The notes beneath the pieces were generated by a model. That model was given only the letters and a program-made list of their open reading frames with translations. It was not told the DNA's origin and did not search any database. DNA of 64,000 nucleotides, taken from JAXMAO01 sp046350375. Lineage in GTDB: Bacteria; Planctomycetota; Phycisphaerae; UBA1845; UTPLA1. The stretch lies in NCBI GenBank assembly GCA_046350375.1, contig JAXMAO010000005.1, positions 220,710 to 284,709 on the forward strand, in the 5' to 3' direction. Positions 16,412 through 24,020 of this stretch are shown here, one piece after another; position 1 is the stretch's first letter, and each line of letters starts with the position of its first letter. The translations under genes were made by a program, and so were the position numbers.

Positions 16412-16622
16412 CCAGCCCCGCCAACGGGCGTTCCATTCATCCGCGCTAATTCCGCGGCGTCACACATGAACTCCGCGCGCCCATCCTCAAGCGGCCAAGG
16501 GCATTCACCGATGTGGCAGGGGACAGAACGTGGCCCGGGTCGTACGCCGGGGGCACGACCGGTTGCGAGGTGTGAGTCACCGAGTTTCGCTCGCGAGTCT
16601 CGCGAGGCAAGGGAGCAAGGAC
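16412..16622 (+). promoter_or_regulatory. Leader of filament cluster A with tandem CTCGCGAG octamers
   Basis: 211 bp without a gene before the first pilin. The palindromic octamer CTCGCGAG occurs twice, at 16590-16597 and 16599-16606, one base apart, and the ribosome-binding site GGGAGCAAGGA follows directly. The repeat could be a regulator site or fold over the ribosome-binding site. I see no clear sigma-70 or sigma-54 promoter and no match to a cyclic-di-GMP riboswitch. Confidence 0.3.
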
Positions 16623-17060
16623 ATGAAACGCGCGGCCTTCACGTTGGTGGAACTGTTGATCGTGGTCATCATCCTCGGCATCCTCGCGGCGATCGTCGTG
16701 CCGCAGTTCTCGGATGCCTCGACGGACACGCAGGTCAGCTCGCTGCGGACCAACCTGCAGACCATCCGCGGACAGATCGAGCTCTATCGCCTGCAGCACA
16801 GCGGCGCGTTTCCGACGTCCGCCGCGCTCTTCTCCGACCAGATGATCAAGAAGACCGACCTCGACGGCACGGTCAACGCCGCGGCCGGCAAGTACGGCCC
16901 GTATCTCCAGGCGATTCCGGCCAACCCCTTCAACAACAGCGCCGAGGTCACCAACAGCGCCGCCGACGCCACCAAGGGCTGGTTCTACGACAAGGACACC
17001 GGCGTGTTCAAGGCCAACGACGGCGGCACGACCGCCAGCGTGGCGCACAGCAGCTACTAA
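16623..17060 (+). CDS. Major pilin/pseudopilin-like protein, cluster A
   Basis: A 145-residue type IV pilin-like protein. The class III signal is short and canonical: leader MKRA-A, then FTLVELLIVVIILGILAAIV with Glu at the +5 position after the cleavage site; the -1 residue is Ala instead of Gly. The C-terminal half (YGPYLQAIPANPFN, GWFYDKDTGVF) matches GspG/PilA-type pseudopilins. It heads cluster A and has a strong Shine-Dalgarno (GGGAGCAAGGA). Upstream in-frame codons to 16530 would add a non-signal stretch and are rejected. It is probably the main subunit of the filament assembled by PilM-PilQ and the GspE/PilB ATPase of this cluster. Confidence 0.9.
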   Translation: MKRAAFTLVELLIVVIILGILAAIVVPQFSDASTDTQVSSLRTNLQTIRGQIELYRLQHSGAFPTSAALFSDQMIKKTDLDGTVNAAAGKYGPYLQAIPANPFNNSAEVTNSAADATKGWFYDKDTGVFKANDGGTTASVAHSSY

Positions 17061-17178
17061 CCGCAGCGGCACGCACGTGCCCTTCCGCGGTCAATCGTCG
17101 CGGACCGGTCCCAGGCTGCCGCGCGGCCTGTGGACCGGTTCGCTCGTTTTCATCTTCGGCGTGCGAGGTCGGCGCGTG

Positions 17179-17667
17179 ATGCGACGCTCGTTCCTGATGC
17201 TCGAGGCGATGCTGGCGGCCGCCATCGTGGCCATCGCCGCCGCTGCCGCCGCCATTCCCTTCGCCGCCGGGCTGAACGCCGTCACCGACGCGCACCGCAT
17301 CGAGAAGGCCGTCCTGCTGGCCGAGGCGATGCTGGCCGAGATTCGCGCCCGGCCGTTCGAAGATCCCAACACCCCCACCGATCACACGCTCGGCCCCGAC
17401 GCCGGCGAATCCACCCGCACCGCGTACGACAACGTGGACGACTTCCACGGGCTCTCCGAGTCGGCCGGCGCGATGAAGTCTATGGCCGGCACGACGATCT
17501 CCGACTCCGACCTGGCGTCGTTCTATCGCACCGTCAGCGTGCAGTACGTCACCATGCCCGGCCAGCTGGCGTGGGACAGCTACGCCTTTGCGCTGGTGAC
17601 CGTGACGGTCAACGACAACCGCGGACCGGTCGTGACCGTCAAGCGGCTGCTCGCGCGGGAGTACTAG
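17179..17667 (+). CDS. Minor pilin (GspI/PilV-like), cluster A
   Basis: About 162 residues. The N-terminus MRRSFLMLEAMLAAAIVAIA is a class III prepilin signal with Phe +1 and Glu +5, but the -1 residue is Ser instead of Gly. A single hydrophobic helix follows, then ~130 residues of soluble pilin head. It resembles GspI/PilV minor pilins in size and place. I chose the ATG at 17179, because the prepilin signal starts there; the frame is open to 17077. The stop is 1 nt before the GTG of the next minor pilin, so the genes are tightly coupled. Confidence 0.75.
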   Translation: MRRSFLMLEAMLAAAIVAIAAAAAAIPFAAGLNAVTDAHRIEKAVLLAEAMLAEIRARPFEDPNTPTDHTLGPDAGESTRTAYDNVDDFHGLSESAGAMKSMAGTTISDSDLASFYRTVSVQYVTMPGQLAWDSYAFALVTVTVNDNRGPVVTVKRLLAREY

Positions 17668-17668
17668 C

Positions 17669-18415
17669 GTGTCGAAGCGCGCGACAAGCTGTCGGCCCGG
17701 GCCGCGGTCGCGCCGCCGCGCGATGGTGCTCATGGAGCTCGTCGTCGGCGCCGCGCTGGCGGCGGTGGTGACGGCGGCGGCCTTCGCGATGCTCTATGCC
17801 GCGTCGCGCGCCAGCGACACGCTCGGCAGTCGGATCACGGTGCAGCGCCGCGGGCAGTATGCCGTGGCCAAGGTCGTCGGTGCGGTTCGCGCGGCGCGCG
17901 GCCTGGTCATCGCCGACACGAAGCGGATCGTGCTGTGGGCCGCCGACGACTACCCGGCCGCCGGCGGCAATGGCGTGCCCGGCGACGACCAGACGCAGCT
18001 CCTCGAAGTGCTCGAGATTTCCTACATCGCTGGCACGCGGACGCTGGTCGCGTCGCGCATCTCGTCGGGCGGGCTGACCGGCGGCCTGCTCGGCGCGGCG
18101 CAGGGCACCGTCAGCCTCTCGACCTTCGCGGCCAGCACGCTGTCCGACTACGCCAAGTCGCTCGGGCTGGACACGGCCGTCGTCAGCGAGACCTGGGCCG
18201 AACAGGTCGCCGGCGCGGTGTTCAGCGGCTCGGGCCGGTCGGGCGAGACCCGCGCCGTCATCCTCGACCTCACCATCGGCGACTGCACGCTGACGCGCGT
18301 GTTTCACGGCGAGTCGGTCGAGCGCTCGCCGGGCGGCTACCTCTCCAGCGGCGGCACCACCACCGACGGCATGCCCGGCGTGCGGCTGCGCAGCACGGTG
18401 ATCCCGTCGTGGTGA
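17669..18415 (+). CDS. Minor pilin (GspJ/PilW-like), cluster A
   Basis: A 248-residue protein with a GTG start. A basic 18-residue leader ends in RRRRA-MVLMELVVGAALAA: the +5 Glu is present, and the residue before the site is Ala. The hydrophobic helix spans about residues 19-40. Size and position between a GspI-like and a PilX/GspK-like gene suggest the GspJ/PilW role, a component of the filament tip complex. The head has no cysteines or recognisable catalytic motif. The stop overlaps the region of the next gene's start (GTG at 18412, ATG at 18418). Confidence 0.72.
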   Translation: MSKRATSCRPGPRSRRRAMVLMELVVGAALAAVVTAAAFAMLYAASRASDTLGSRITVQRRGQYAVAKVVGAVRAARGLVIADTKRIVLWAADDYPAAGGNGVPGDDQTQLLEVLEISYIAGTRTLVASRISSGGLTGGLLGAAQGTVSLSTFAASTLSDYAKSLGLDTAVVSETWAEQVAGAVFSGSGRSGETRAVILDLTIGDCTLTRVFHGESVERSPGGYLSSGGTTTDGMPGVRLRSTVIPSW

Positions 18416-18417
18416 GC

Positions 18418-19620
18418 ATGCGGACGAGTCGCGGTGGGCGCTTCGCCCGGCCGGGCTACGTGCTCATCCTGGCGCTGGGCTTCACGGCGATCGCGGTCGC
18501 GCTCGGATATGCCTTCGGATCGATGACCGCGCCGGCCGCGCCGGTCGCGTCCAACCTGCTCGCCGCGGCGCAGGCCCGCGCCCTGGCCGCCTCGGGCATC
18601 GACATCGCGGCCCACTATCTCACCTATCCGCCCGCCACCGTCGCCGCGTGTTCCTACTGGACCGGCACCGGCGCCGGGTCGATCTCGATCGACGGCTCGT
18701 CGAACGGCGTCACCATCTCGGTGACGAACCCCGGCACCGATCCGCGCATCTTCACCGTCGCCAGTCGCGGCACGGTCGTCGATTCGAAGGGCGTGACGCG
18801 CGGCGTGCGCACGGTCGTCGCCGACCTGGTCGCGCCGCCGCCCCACCGCTGGTGCGTGACGCACGCCGGAATGCTCGGATCCACCGGCGTCACCAATCTT
18901 CCGAACATGCTGAAGTTCTACGGCGACGTTCATTCGAACGGGTCGATCGTCTCGACCGCCTGGTGCAAGAACGCCGTCACCGCGGTCGCGGGGATCACCT
19001 GGCCCATGATCCTGTTCTACGGGCCGCCCTCATCGATCCAGACGCTCCAGCCGTCCAAGCTGGTGCCCAGCGTGCCGACCATCACGTCGACCTACGTCGT
19101 GAACGGCGTGACCTGTACCGCCGCTTCCTGGACGACGCAGAATCTCGACAAGGGGGACTGGCCCTGCAAGGGCGGCGTCGTCACCGCGACCAACCCGGGC
19201 GGGCTGCTCGTGAGCACCAACGGCGCCGCCGGCAGCCGCGTGCTGCGCGTGAAGAACGACGTGCAATTCACCGGCACGCTGGTCGTAGACGGTGACCTGG
19301 AGCTGGACGGTTCCGGCGCGGTCGTGCAGGCCGTCGCGGGTTACCCGGCACTGATCGTGACGCGCGACCTGGTGATCCATTCGTCCGGCTCGGATTTGCA
19401 GGTCGACGACCCGGTGCTGATCGGCGGCGTGCTTCGCAAGGGCGGCAAGCTGTGCAACCTCTACTTCAACGCCCCGGTCATTGCCTACAGCTCGGTGCAG
19501 GCCGGCACGGCGGGCTCGAATTGCGAGGTGAAACCGGTGGCGGGCGGCGCGGTCTTTCACAACCTGTCGGGCACGGCCGATCGCCAGCCTTACACGATTC
19601 TGCGGTGGGTCGAGAATTGA
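18418..19620 (+). CDS. PilX/GspK-like minor pilin, cluster A
   Basis: A 400-residue protein whose N-terminus (RFARPGYVLILALGFTAIAV) has a Gly at the prepilin cleavage site but no Glu at +5, as in GspK and PilX, the tip-capping pseudopilins. After the hydrophobic helix it has a long beta-rich head with Thr/Ser-rich strands. The last 200 residues (VDGDLELDGSGAVVQ, DDPVLIGGVLRKGG) look like the right-handed beta-helix seen in polymer-forming surface proteins, although this is a visual impression. ATG at 18418; a GTG at 18412 is in frame. A longer upstream frame to 17935 is a shadow of the preceding gene. Confidence 0.65.
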   Translation: MRTSRGGRFARPGYVLILALGFTAIAVALGYAFGSMTAPAAPVASNLLAAAQARALAASGIDIAAHYLTYPPATVAACSYWTGTGAGSISIDGSSNGVTISVTNPGTDPRIFTVASRGTVVDSKGVTRGVRTVVADLVAPPPHRWCVTHAGMLGSTGVTNLPNMLKFYGDVHSNGSIVSTAWCKNAVTAVAGITWPMILFYGPPSSIQTLQPSKLVPSVPTITSTYVVNGVTCTAASWTTQNLDKGDWPCKGGVVTATNPGGLLVSTNGAAGSRVLRVKNDVQFTGTLVVDGDLELDGSGAVVQAVAGYPALIVTRDLVIHSSGSDLQVDDPVLIGGVLRKGGKLCNLYFNAPVIAYSSVQAGTAGSNCEVKPVAGGAVFHNLSGTADRQPYTILRWVEN

Positions 19621-19635
19621 CGGAAGGAGCAGACC

Positions 19636-19926
19636 ATGAGCGACGTGACGCTGCGGCTGGATCGATACTCGCGGGCGGTGCTGACTACGCTGACCGTGCT
19701 GGCCGGCGTGCTGGCGGTCGAGTTATGGAACCAGGCGCCGGGGCTGTGTGCGCCGGCCGCGGCACAGATACCGGACACGGCGATGCAGCGCAAGCAACTG
19801 ATCGACGAGGCCCGCCGCACGAACGAACTGCTGGCGGCGATCCTCGATCATCTGCGCGACAAACCCGTCAAGGTCGTCGCGGCGACACCCGATAAGGGAT
19901 CCGACGGGCCGCGCAGCCGGCGCTAG
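19636..19926 (+). CDS. Small membrane-anchored protein, cluster A
   Basis: 96 residues, not recognised. A hydrophobic segment at about residues 13-31 (SRAVLTTLTVLAGVLAVEL) is followed by a charged helix with heptad character (QRKQLIDEARRTNELLAAIL) that could be a coiled coil. GGAAGGAG lies 7-14 nt before the ATG, so it is well translated if expressed. It is embedded between two pilin genes, so a role in filament assembly is likely from context only. Confidence 0.7.
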   Translation: MSDVTLRLDRYSRAVLTTLTVLAGVLAVELWNQAPGLCAPAAAQIPDTAMQRKQLIDEARRTNELLAAILDHLRDKPVKVVAATPDKGSDGPRSRR

Positions 19927-20054
19927 GGCGCACGACTGCGCTGCGCCACGTCCGGACCGCCGTCGGCCGCGTGCGGTGCGCTGCGGCGCGGGCGCGCGGC
20001 CTGGGCCTGTAGCGCGGGCCTGAAACGTGGGCCCGACGTTGGGGGAGTTTCCGC

Positions 20055-20633
20055 GTGCGAGAAAGAGCCATCCAGGCCGCGCGAACGGAACGACGCGGAC
20101 GCCGCGGCGTCTCGATCATCGAGCTGCTGGTGGTCATCGTCGTGCTGGGCGTGCTGGCCGTGCTGGCGCTGTCGACGGTCGACGATTCGCGGACGCGGGC
20201 CCGCGCGGCGGCCGATCGCTTCGCGACCGACGTGCAGTTCGCCCAGAGCATGGCGGTCGCCCGGCCGGACCTGGGGTGCGTTGTGAAGGTCTCGACGCCG
20301 CTGCAGAAATACTGGCTGGCGCGGACCGCCAGCGTGACCACGCCCATGAACAACCCCCTCACGCAGCAGCCGTACGAGGCGCGCTTCGGCGTGAGCGACA
20401 CGCCGGAACTGAGATTCGTCAGCATCGCCTCGGCCTCGCTGGGCGGCGACGACGAGCTGCGCTTCGACGCGGCCGGCGCGCCGGACCAGTCGACGATGGC
20501 CCGGGTGATTTTCGTCGCGGGGCGCTGCGCGTTCGCGGTGTCGGTCGTCCCGGTCACCGGCGTGGCGACCGTGAGCGAGACCGACCCGCCGACCACGGGG
20601 GTGACGGGCGGGGCGACACTCGGCGGATCGTAA
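20055..20633 (+). CDS. GspH/FimT-like minor pilin, cluster A
   Basis: 192 residues. The leader ends in RRG-VSIIELLVVIVVLGVLA, with Gly -1 and Glu +5, a canonical class III signal. The head begins with the helix RAAADRFATDVQFAQSMAVA, the signature of GspH/FimT pseudopilins. GTG start at 20055 with GGGGGAG 8 nt upstream. The C-terminal ~25 residues are Thr/Gly-rich (TDPPTTGVTGGATLGGS). It is 128 nt downstream of the small membrane protein and 64 nt upstream of pilM. Confidence 0.82.
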   Translation: MRERAIQAARTERRGRRGVSIIELLVVIVVLGVLAVLALSTVDDSRTRARAAADRFATDVQFAQSMAVARPDLGCVVKVSTPLQKYWLARTASVTTPMNNPLTQQPYEARFGVSDTPELRFVSIASASLGGDDELRFDAAGAPDQSTMARVIFVAGRCAFAVSVVPVTGVATVSETDPPTTGVTGGATLGGS

Positions 20634-20697
20634 CGACCGGACGGCGCGGCCAGGCCGCGGCGCGGGATGGAGCGTGGGCGCGAGGAATCGAATCGGG

Positions 20698-21858
20698 ATG
20701 GCGCGAAATCGAGACAGGCTGGGCCCGATCGGCGTGGACCTCGGCGGTCACCGCGTGAAGCTCCTGCAACTGGCGGAGCGCGGCGGCGAGCTGTCGGTGC
20801 TGGCCTTTGCCGAGTTCCCCATGCCGGCGGTCGAGACGCCCGGCGAGCGCGACGAGCAGCTCGCCCATCTGCTGAGCCGGGCCATTCGGGCCGGCGGGTT
20901 CGTCGGGCGCCGGGCCGTGTCGTGCCTCGGTCCAGGCGAGTATGAGCTGAAGAACGTTCGCGTGCCGCCGATGCCGCCCGACGAGCTGGCCAGCGCCGTG
21001 GAGCTGGAGGCGCTCGAGCGGTTCGCGGCCGACCCCGGCGCGATGCAGTTTCGCCACCTGCCGGCCGGGCAAGTGCGGCAGGGCAACGACGTGCGCGAAG
21101 AGGTGATCGTGTTCGCGACGCAGCGCGCGGCGATCGATCGGCGCGTGGCGCTGCTCGAGCGGGCCGGGCTGGACCCGATGGCGCTCGACATCGCCCCCGG
21201 GGCGCTGGCGCGGGCGTTCGGGCGCTATCTGCGGCGGGCGTCCGATTCGGCCGGGGTCAACCTGTTTCTGGACGTCGGCGAGCGCGGCACCTGCCTGACG
21301 ATGATGCGCGGGGCCGAGCTCTGCTTCGTCAAGCTGATCGACGTCGGCGGCGCGGTCTTCACGCGCGGCGTGGCACAGCGGCTCTCGATCGACCCGGCGG
21401 AGGCGCACGCCCTGCGGCTGCGCGTCATGCGCGCCCGGCTGCGGCCGGCGGACGTCGAGCCCGATCCGCACCTGACGCCGGAGCTGATCGAGTCGGTCGC
21501 CGACGGGGTGCGCCCCGGCGCCGAGCAACTGGCGCGCGAGGTGCACCTGTCGCTGCGGTATGTGACGGTGACGTTCCGCGGTCAGCGGCCGGACTGCATC
21601 ACGTTTGTCGGCGGCGAGGCGCACGAGCCGGTGCTGCTGCCGCTGGTCGGCCAGGGGCTGGACATCGCCTGCACGGTGGGCGATCCGATGCTCGGCATCG
21701 AAGGCAGCGAAGGCGTGTCGGCGGACGAGACCCGCGGCTATGTCCCGGCCTGGGCGGTCGCGACCGGACTGGCGCTGCGCGGATTGCAGGCGGGCACCCC
21801 GCCAACCGCGGCCCAGCCGGCGGCCAGCGCGGTCGACAAGGCGGGGGTTCCGGCATGA
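20698..21858 (+). CDS. pilM: PilM-like actin-fold assembly protein
   Basis: A cytoplasmic protein of 386 residues with the FtsA/PilM actin-like fold. The first phosphate loop reads GVDLGGHRVKLLQL, and the second NLFLDVGERGTCLTMM, both in expected positions. PilM binds the cytoplasmic tail of PilN and links the filament motor to the inner-membrane complex. The next gene starts in an ATGA overlap and encodes a PilN-like protein whose short cytoplasmic N-terminus (MIDFDFLPPEYHHRR) is of the kind PilM grips. The ATG at 20698 is chosen; a GTG at 20674 would add 8 residues. Confidence 0.88.
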   Translation: MARNRDRLGPIGVDLGGHRVKLLQLAERGGELSVLAFAEFPMPAVETPGERDEQLAHLLSRAIRAGGFVGRRAVSCLGPGEYELKNVRVPPMPPDELASAVELEALERFAADPGAMQFRHLPAGQVRQGNDVREEVIVFATQRAAIDRRVALLERAGLDPMALDIAPGALARAFGRYLRRASDSAGVNLFLDVGERGTCLTMMRGAELCFVKLIDVGGAVFTRGVAQRLSIDPAEAHALRLRVMRARLRPADVEPDPHLTPELIESVADGVRPGAEQLAREVHLSLRYVTVTFRGQRPDCITFVGGEAHEPVLLPLVGQGLDIACTVGDPMLGIEGSEGVSADETRGYVPAWAVATGLALRGLQAGTPPTAAQPAASAVDKAGVPA

Positions 21859-22496
21859 TCGACTTCGATTTTCTGCCGCCGGAATACCACCATCGGCGCG
21901 ACGAGCGGCGCCGCCTGCGGCGCTGCGCGGCGCTGGTGGGGGTGATGCTGCTGGCGATGGGCGGCTGGATTGGCGCGCACGCGGCGGCGATGCGCCGCGC
22001 CACGCGCCTGCTGGCGGACGTCGAGCAGCAGCGTTCGCAGGTCCAGATTCACCGCGTGCACCTGGAGATGCTGACGCAGGAGCGCGACTCGCTGGCGGCG
22101 CGCGAGAAACTGCGCGCCCTGCTCGAAGACGAGGCCTCGTTCAGCGTGACGCTGGCGGCGCTGTCGCGCGCCCTGCCGGCAGGAGTGGCGCTGACCGAGT
22201 TGGAGTTCACCCGTCCCGGCGCGACCACGCAGCCGGCCGAGACGCGGACCGATCGACCGCCCGTGCCGCCAGCCGCCACGCAGCCGGCGCGGCTGGACCT
22301 GTTGCCGCTGGTGATCTGTCGCGGCGTCGGGTCGGACGTGACGGCGGTGAGCGACTTCGCGGCCGGGCTGGCGGGCAGCGCGTTCTTCGCCGACGTCTCG
22401 ACGCGCGAGCGGCCAGCGCCGCCGCTGCACGGGCGGCATGGCGACGGTTTTGAGCTGAGCTGCCGCGTGCTGCGCCAGGCAGGCGGTGCCAAATGA
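21855..22496 (+). CDS. pilN: PilN-like inner-membrane assembly protein
   Basis: 213 residues. A short cytoplasmic segment with the PilM-binding type motif FDFLPPEY is followed by one membrane span (residues 26-43), a coiled coil (about 50-85) and a ferredoxin-like periplasmic domain. This is the PilN layout. It overlaps pilM by 4 nt and the next gene by 4 nt (ATGA both times). The Pro/Thr-rich stretch near residues 120-150 is longer than usual. Confidence 0.85.
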   Translation: MIDFDFLPPEYHHRRDERRRLRRCAALVGVMLLAMGGWIGAHAAAMRRATRLLADVEQQRSQVQIHRVHLEMLTQERDSLAAREKLRALLEDEASFSVTLAALSRALPAGVALTELEFTRPGATTQPAETRTDRPPVPPAATQPARLDLLPLVICRGVGSDVTAVSDFAAGLAGSAFFADVSTRERPAPPLHGRHGDGFELSCRVLRQAGGAK

Positions 22497-23140
22497 GGCT
22501 GTCGCGCGTCTCGATCGGAACAGGCGTGCTGGTCGCCGGCTCGACCGCGGCGTTTGTCTTCGGGCTGGCGCTGCCGGGACAGCGGCGCCTCGCGGCGCAG
22601 CGCATCCGCATCGCGAGCCAGCAGCGCGCCGTGGAAGGCGAACAGCTCCAGGCGCGTCACCTGGCCGAGGTCTATTCCGACGTGCAGTCGCGCGGAACGC
22701 GCGAACGCGCCGCGCGGGCGGCCGTGCCCGGCACGCACGGCTTCGCCGAGTCGTTCAAGTCGGTCAGCGCCATGCTCGGCTCGTCCGGGCTGACGCGCCG
22801 CTCGGTGCAGCCGGGGCGCATCGTCGCCTGGCACGGCCCGGCCGGGGCCGAGCCCGATGCGGCCGCTGCCGACGTGATGGTGCAGCCGATCGTGATCGAC
22901 GCTGAAGGGCCGGCCGCGGGTGTGCAGGCGTTTGTCGCCGCGCTCGAGACGTGGCCGCGTCTGAACACGCTGGAGAGCCTGGTGCTGAGCGTCGAGTCGC
23001 AGCCGCGCGGGCTGTCCGGCCAGGGACCGGCGCTGCGCTGCCAGGCGGTGGTCCACACCTATTTCCGGATTCCGCGCGGCGAGCGCGACGGCGCGACCCT
23101 GGCGCTGGCGCCGGCCGCGGCGCCGCGGCCGCAGGAGTAG
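22493..23140 (+). CDS. pilO: PilO-like inner-membrane assembly protein
   Basis: 215 residues with an N-terminal membrane span (about 8-28), a coiled-coil segment, then a ferredoxin-like domain. The spacing and gene order (pilM-pilN-pilO) identify it although sequence identity in this family is always low. It would pair with PilN in the periplasm and contact the PilP/GspC-like protein encoded next. Start in an ATGA overlap with pilN. Confidence 0.82.
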   Translation: MRLSRVSIGTGVLVAGSTAAFVFGLALPGQRRLAAQRIRIASQQRAVEGEQLQARHLAEVYSDVQSRGTRERAARAAVPGTHGFAESFKSVSAMLGSSGLTRRSVQPGRIVAWHGPAGAEPDAAAADVMVQPIVIDAEGPAAGVQAFVAALETWPRLNTLESLVLSVESQPRGLSGQGPALRCQAVVHTYFRIPRGERDGATLALAPAAAPRPQE

Positions 23141-23177
23141 GGCCGGTCGAACGGCCGGGACCGGGCAGGAGGTCGTC

Positions 23178-23825
23178 GTGCGAGAGCGACTGACAGGCTA
23201 CTGGAACACGCTGCGGGCGCACCTGCGGGCCGATCCTCGCAAGACGATCGCGCTGGGCGTGCTGTCGCTGGTGATGTGCGGCGTGTGGGGGCGGCTGCTG
23301 ATGCGGCCGAAGCGACCCGCGCCGATCGGCGCGGCGCAGTTGTCGTCCGAGCTGGTCGCGGCGACGGTGGTGAGGGTGGGAGACCGCCCCGCCGACGTGA
23401 CGCCGCCGCCGCGGAGCGTGGAAATCAGGAGCGTGTTCGGCGGCGCGGCGGTCGACATTCACGATGCGTCGCGGACGCTGGCGCGTGATCCGTTCGCGGT
23501 CGACTCGTCGCTGTTCGCGGTCGATGCGGCCGAGCCGGAAAGTGCGGCGGCGCGCACGCCGAAACGAAGCTGGTGGGCCGAGATCCGCGACACCGCGCGC
23601 CAGGAGCGCGAGCGCCAGCGGCGCCGCGCGGCCCAGGTCGAGGAGGCCGCCACCGCGATCAAGCTTCAGAGCACGATCGCCGGGGCCGAACCGGCCGCGA
23701 TGCTGTCGGGCAAGCTGGTGCACGTCGGCGAGCGGGTGAACGGGTTCGAACTGATCGAGGTGCGCGATCGGCAGGCGGTGGTCCGAAAAGACGGCGTGCG
23801 CGTCACGCTCACCCTGCCGCCCTGA
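23178..23825 (+). CDS. PilP/GspC-like inner-membrane clamp protein
   Basis: 215 residues, GTG start. One membrane span lies at about 24-42 (IALGVLSLVMCGVWG). A periplasmic linker follows, then a C-terminal domain of the PilP/GspC homology-region type (LVHVGERVNGFELIEVRDRQ then AVVRKDGVRVTLTLP). In known systems this domain binds the N0 domain of the secretin, connecting the inner-membrane complex to the outer-membrane channel encoded next. PilP is usually a lipoprotein; this protein has a true transmembrane anchor, like GspC. GGAGG precedes the start. Confidence 0.8.
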   Translation: MRERLTGYWNTLRAHLRADPRKTIALGVLSLVMCGVWGRLLMRPKRPAPIGAAQLSSELVAATVVRVGDRPADVTPPPRSVEIRSVFGGAAVDIHDASRTLARDPFAVDSSLFAVDAAEPESAAARTPKRSWWAEIRDTARQERERQRRRAAQVEEAATAIKLQSTIAGAEPAAMLSGKLVHVGERVNGFELIEVRDRQAVVRKDGVRVTLTLPP

Positions 23826-24020
23826 CATCGCCCGGCGCATCGCCCGAAAACGACGCGCGCATGTCCGCAAACGCGCATCCCTCCCCCCGCCAGACGCCCC
23901 AAAACACAACCTCACCGGTCGCCTGACCGAAAGTGAATGAGACTCGATGCCTCGTCACGCGGTCTGCGCAGCACGTGGACCGCGCGCCGGGCACATCCGG
24001 TCGCTCCGAGGAGTGAGACC
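23826..24020 (+). other. Intergenic stretch before the PilQ-like secretin
   Basis: 195 bp with no gene recognised. It holds the ribosome-binding site GAGGAG 7-12 nt before the secretin GTG. I see no convincing promoter. The frame is open from 23937 but those codons do not encode a signal sequence. Confidence 0.35.

Noticed and set aside
16412..16622. Possible cyclic-di-GMP riboswitch ahead of the pilin operon
   Set aside because: The leader lacks the conserved GEMM core and tetraloop-receptor pattern; only short palindromes are present.
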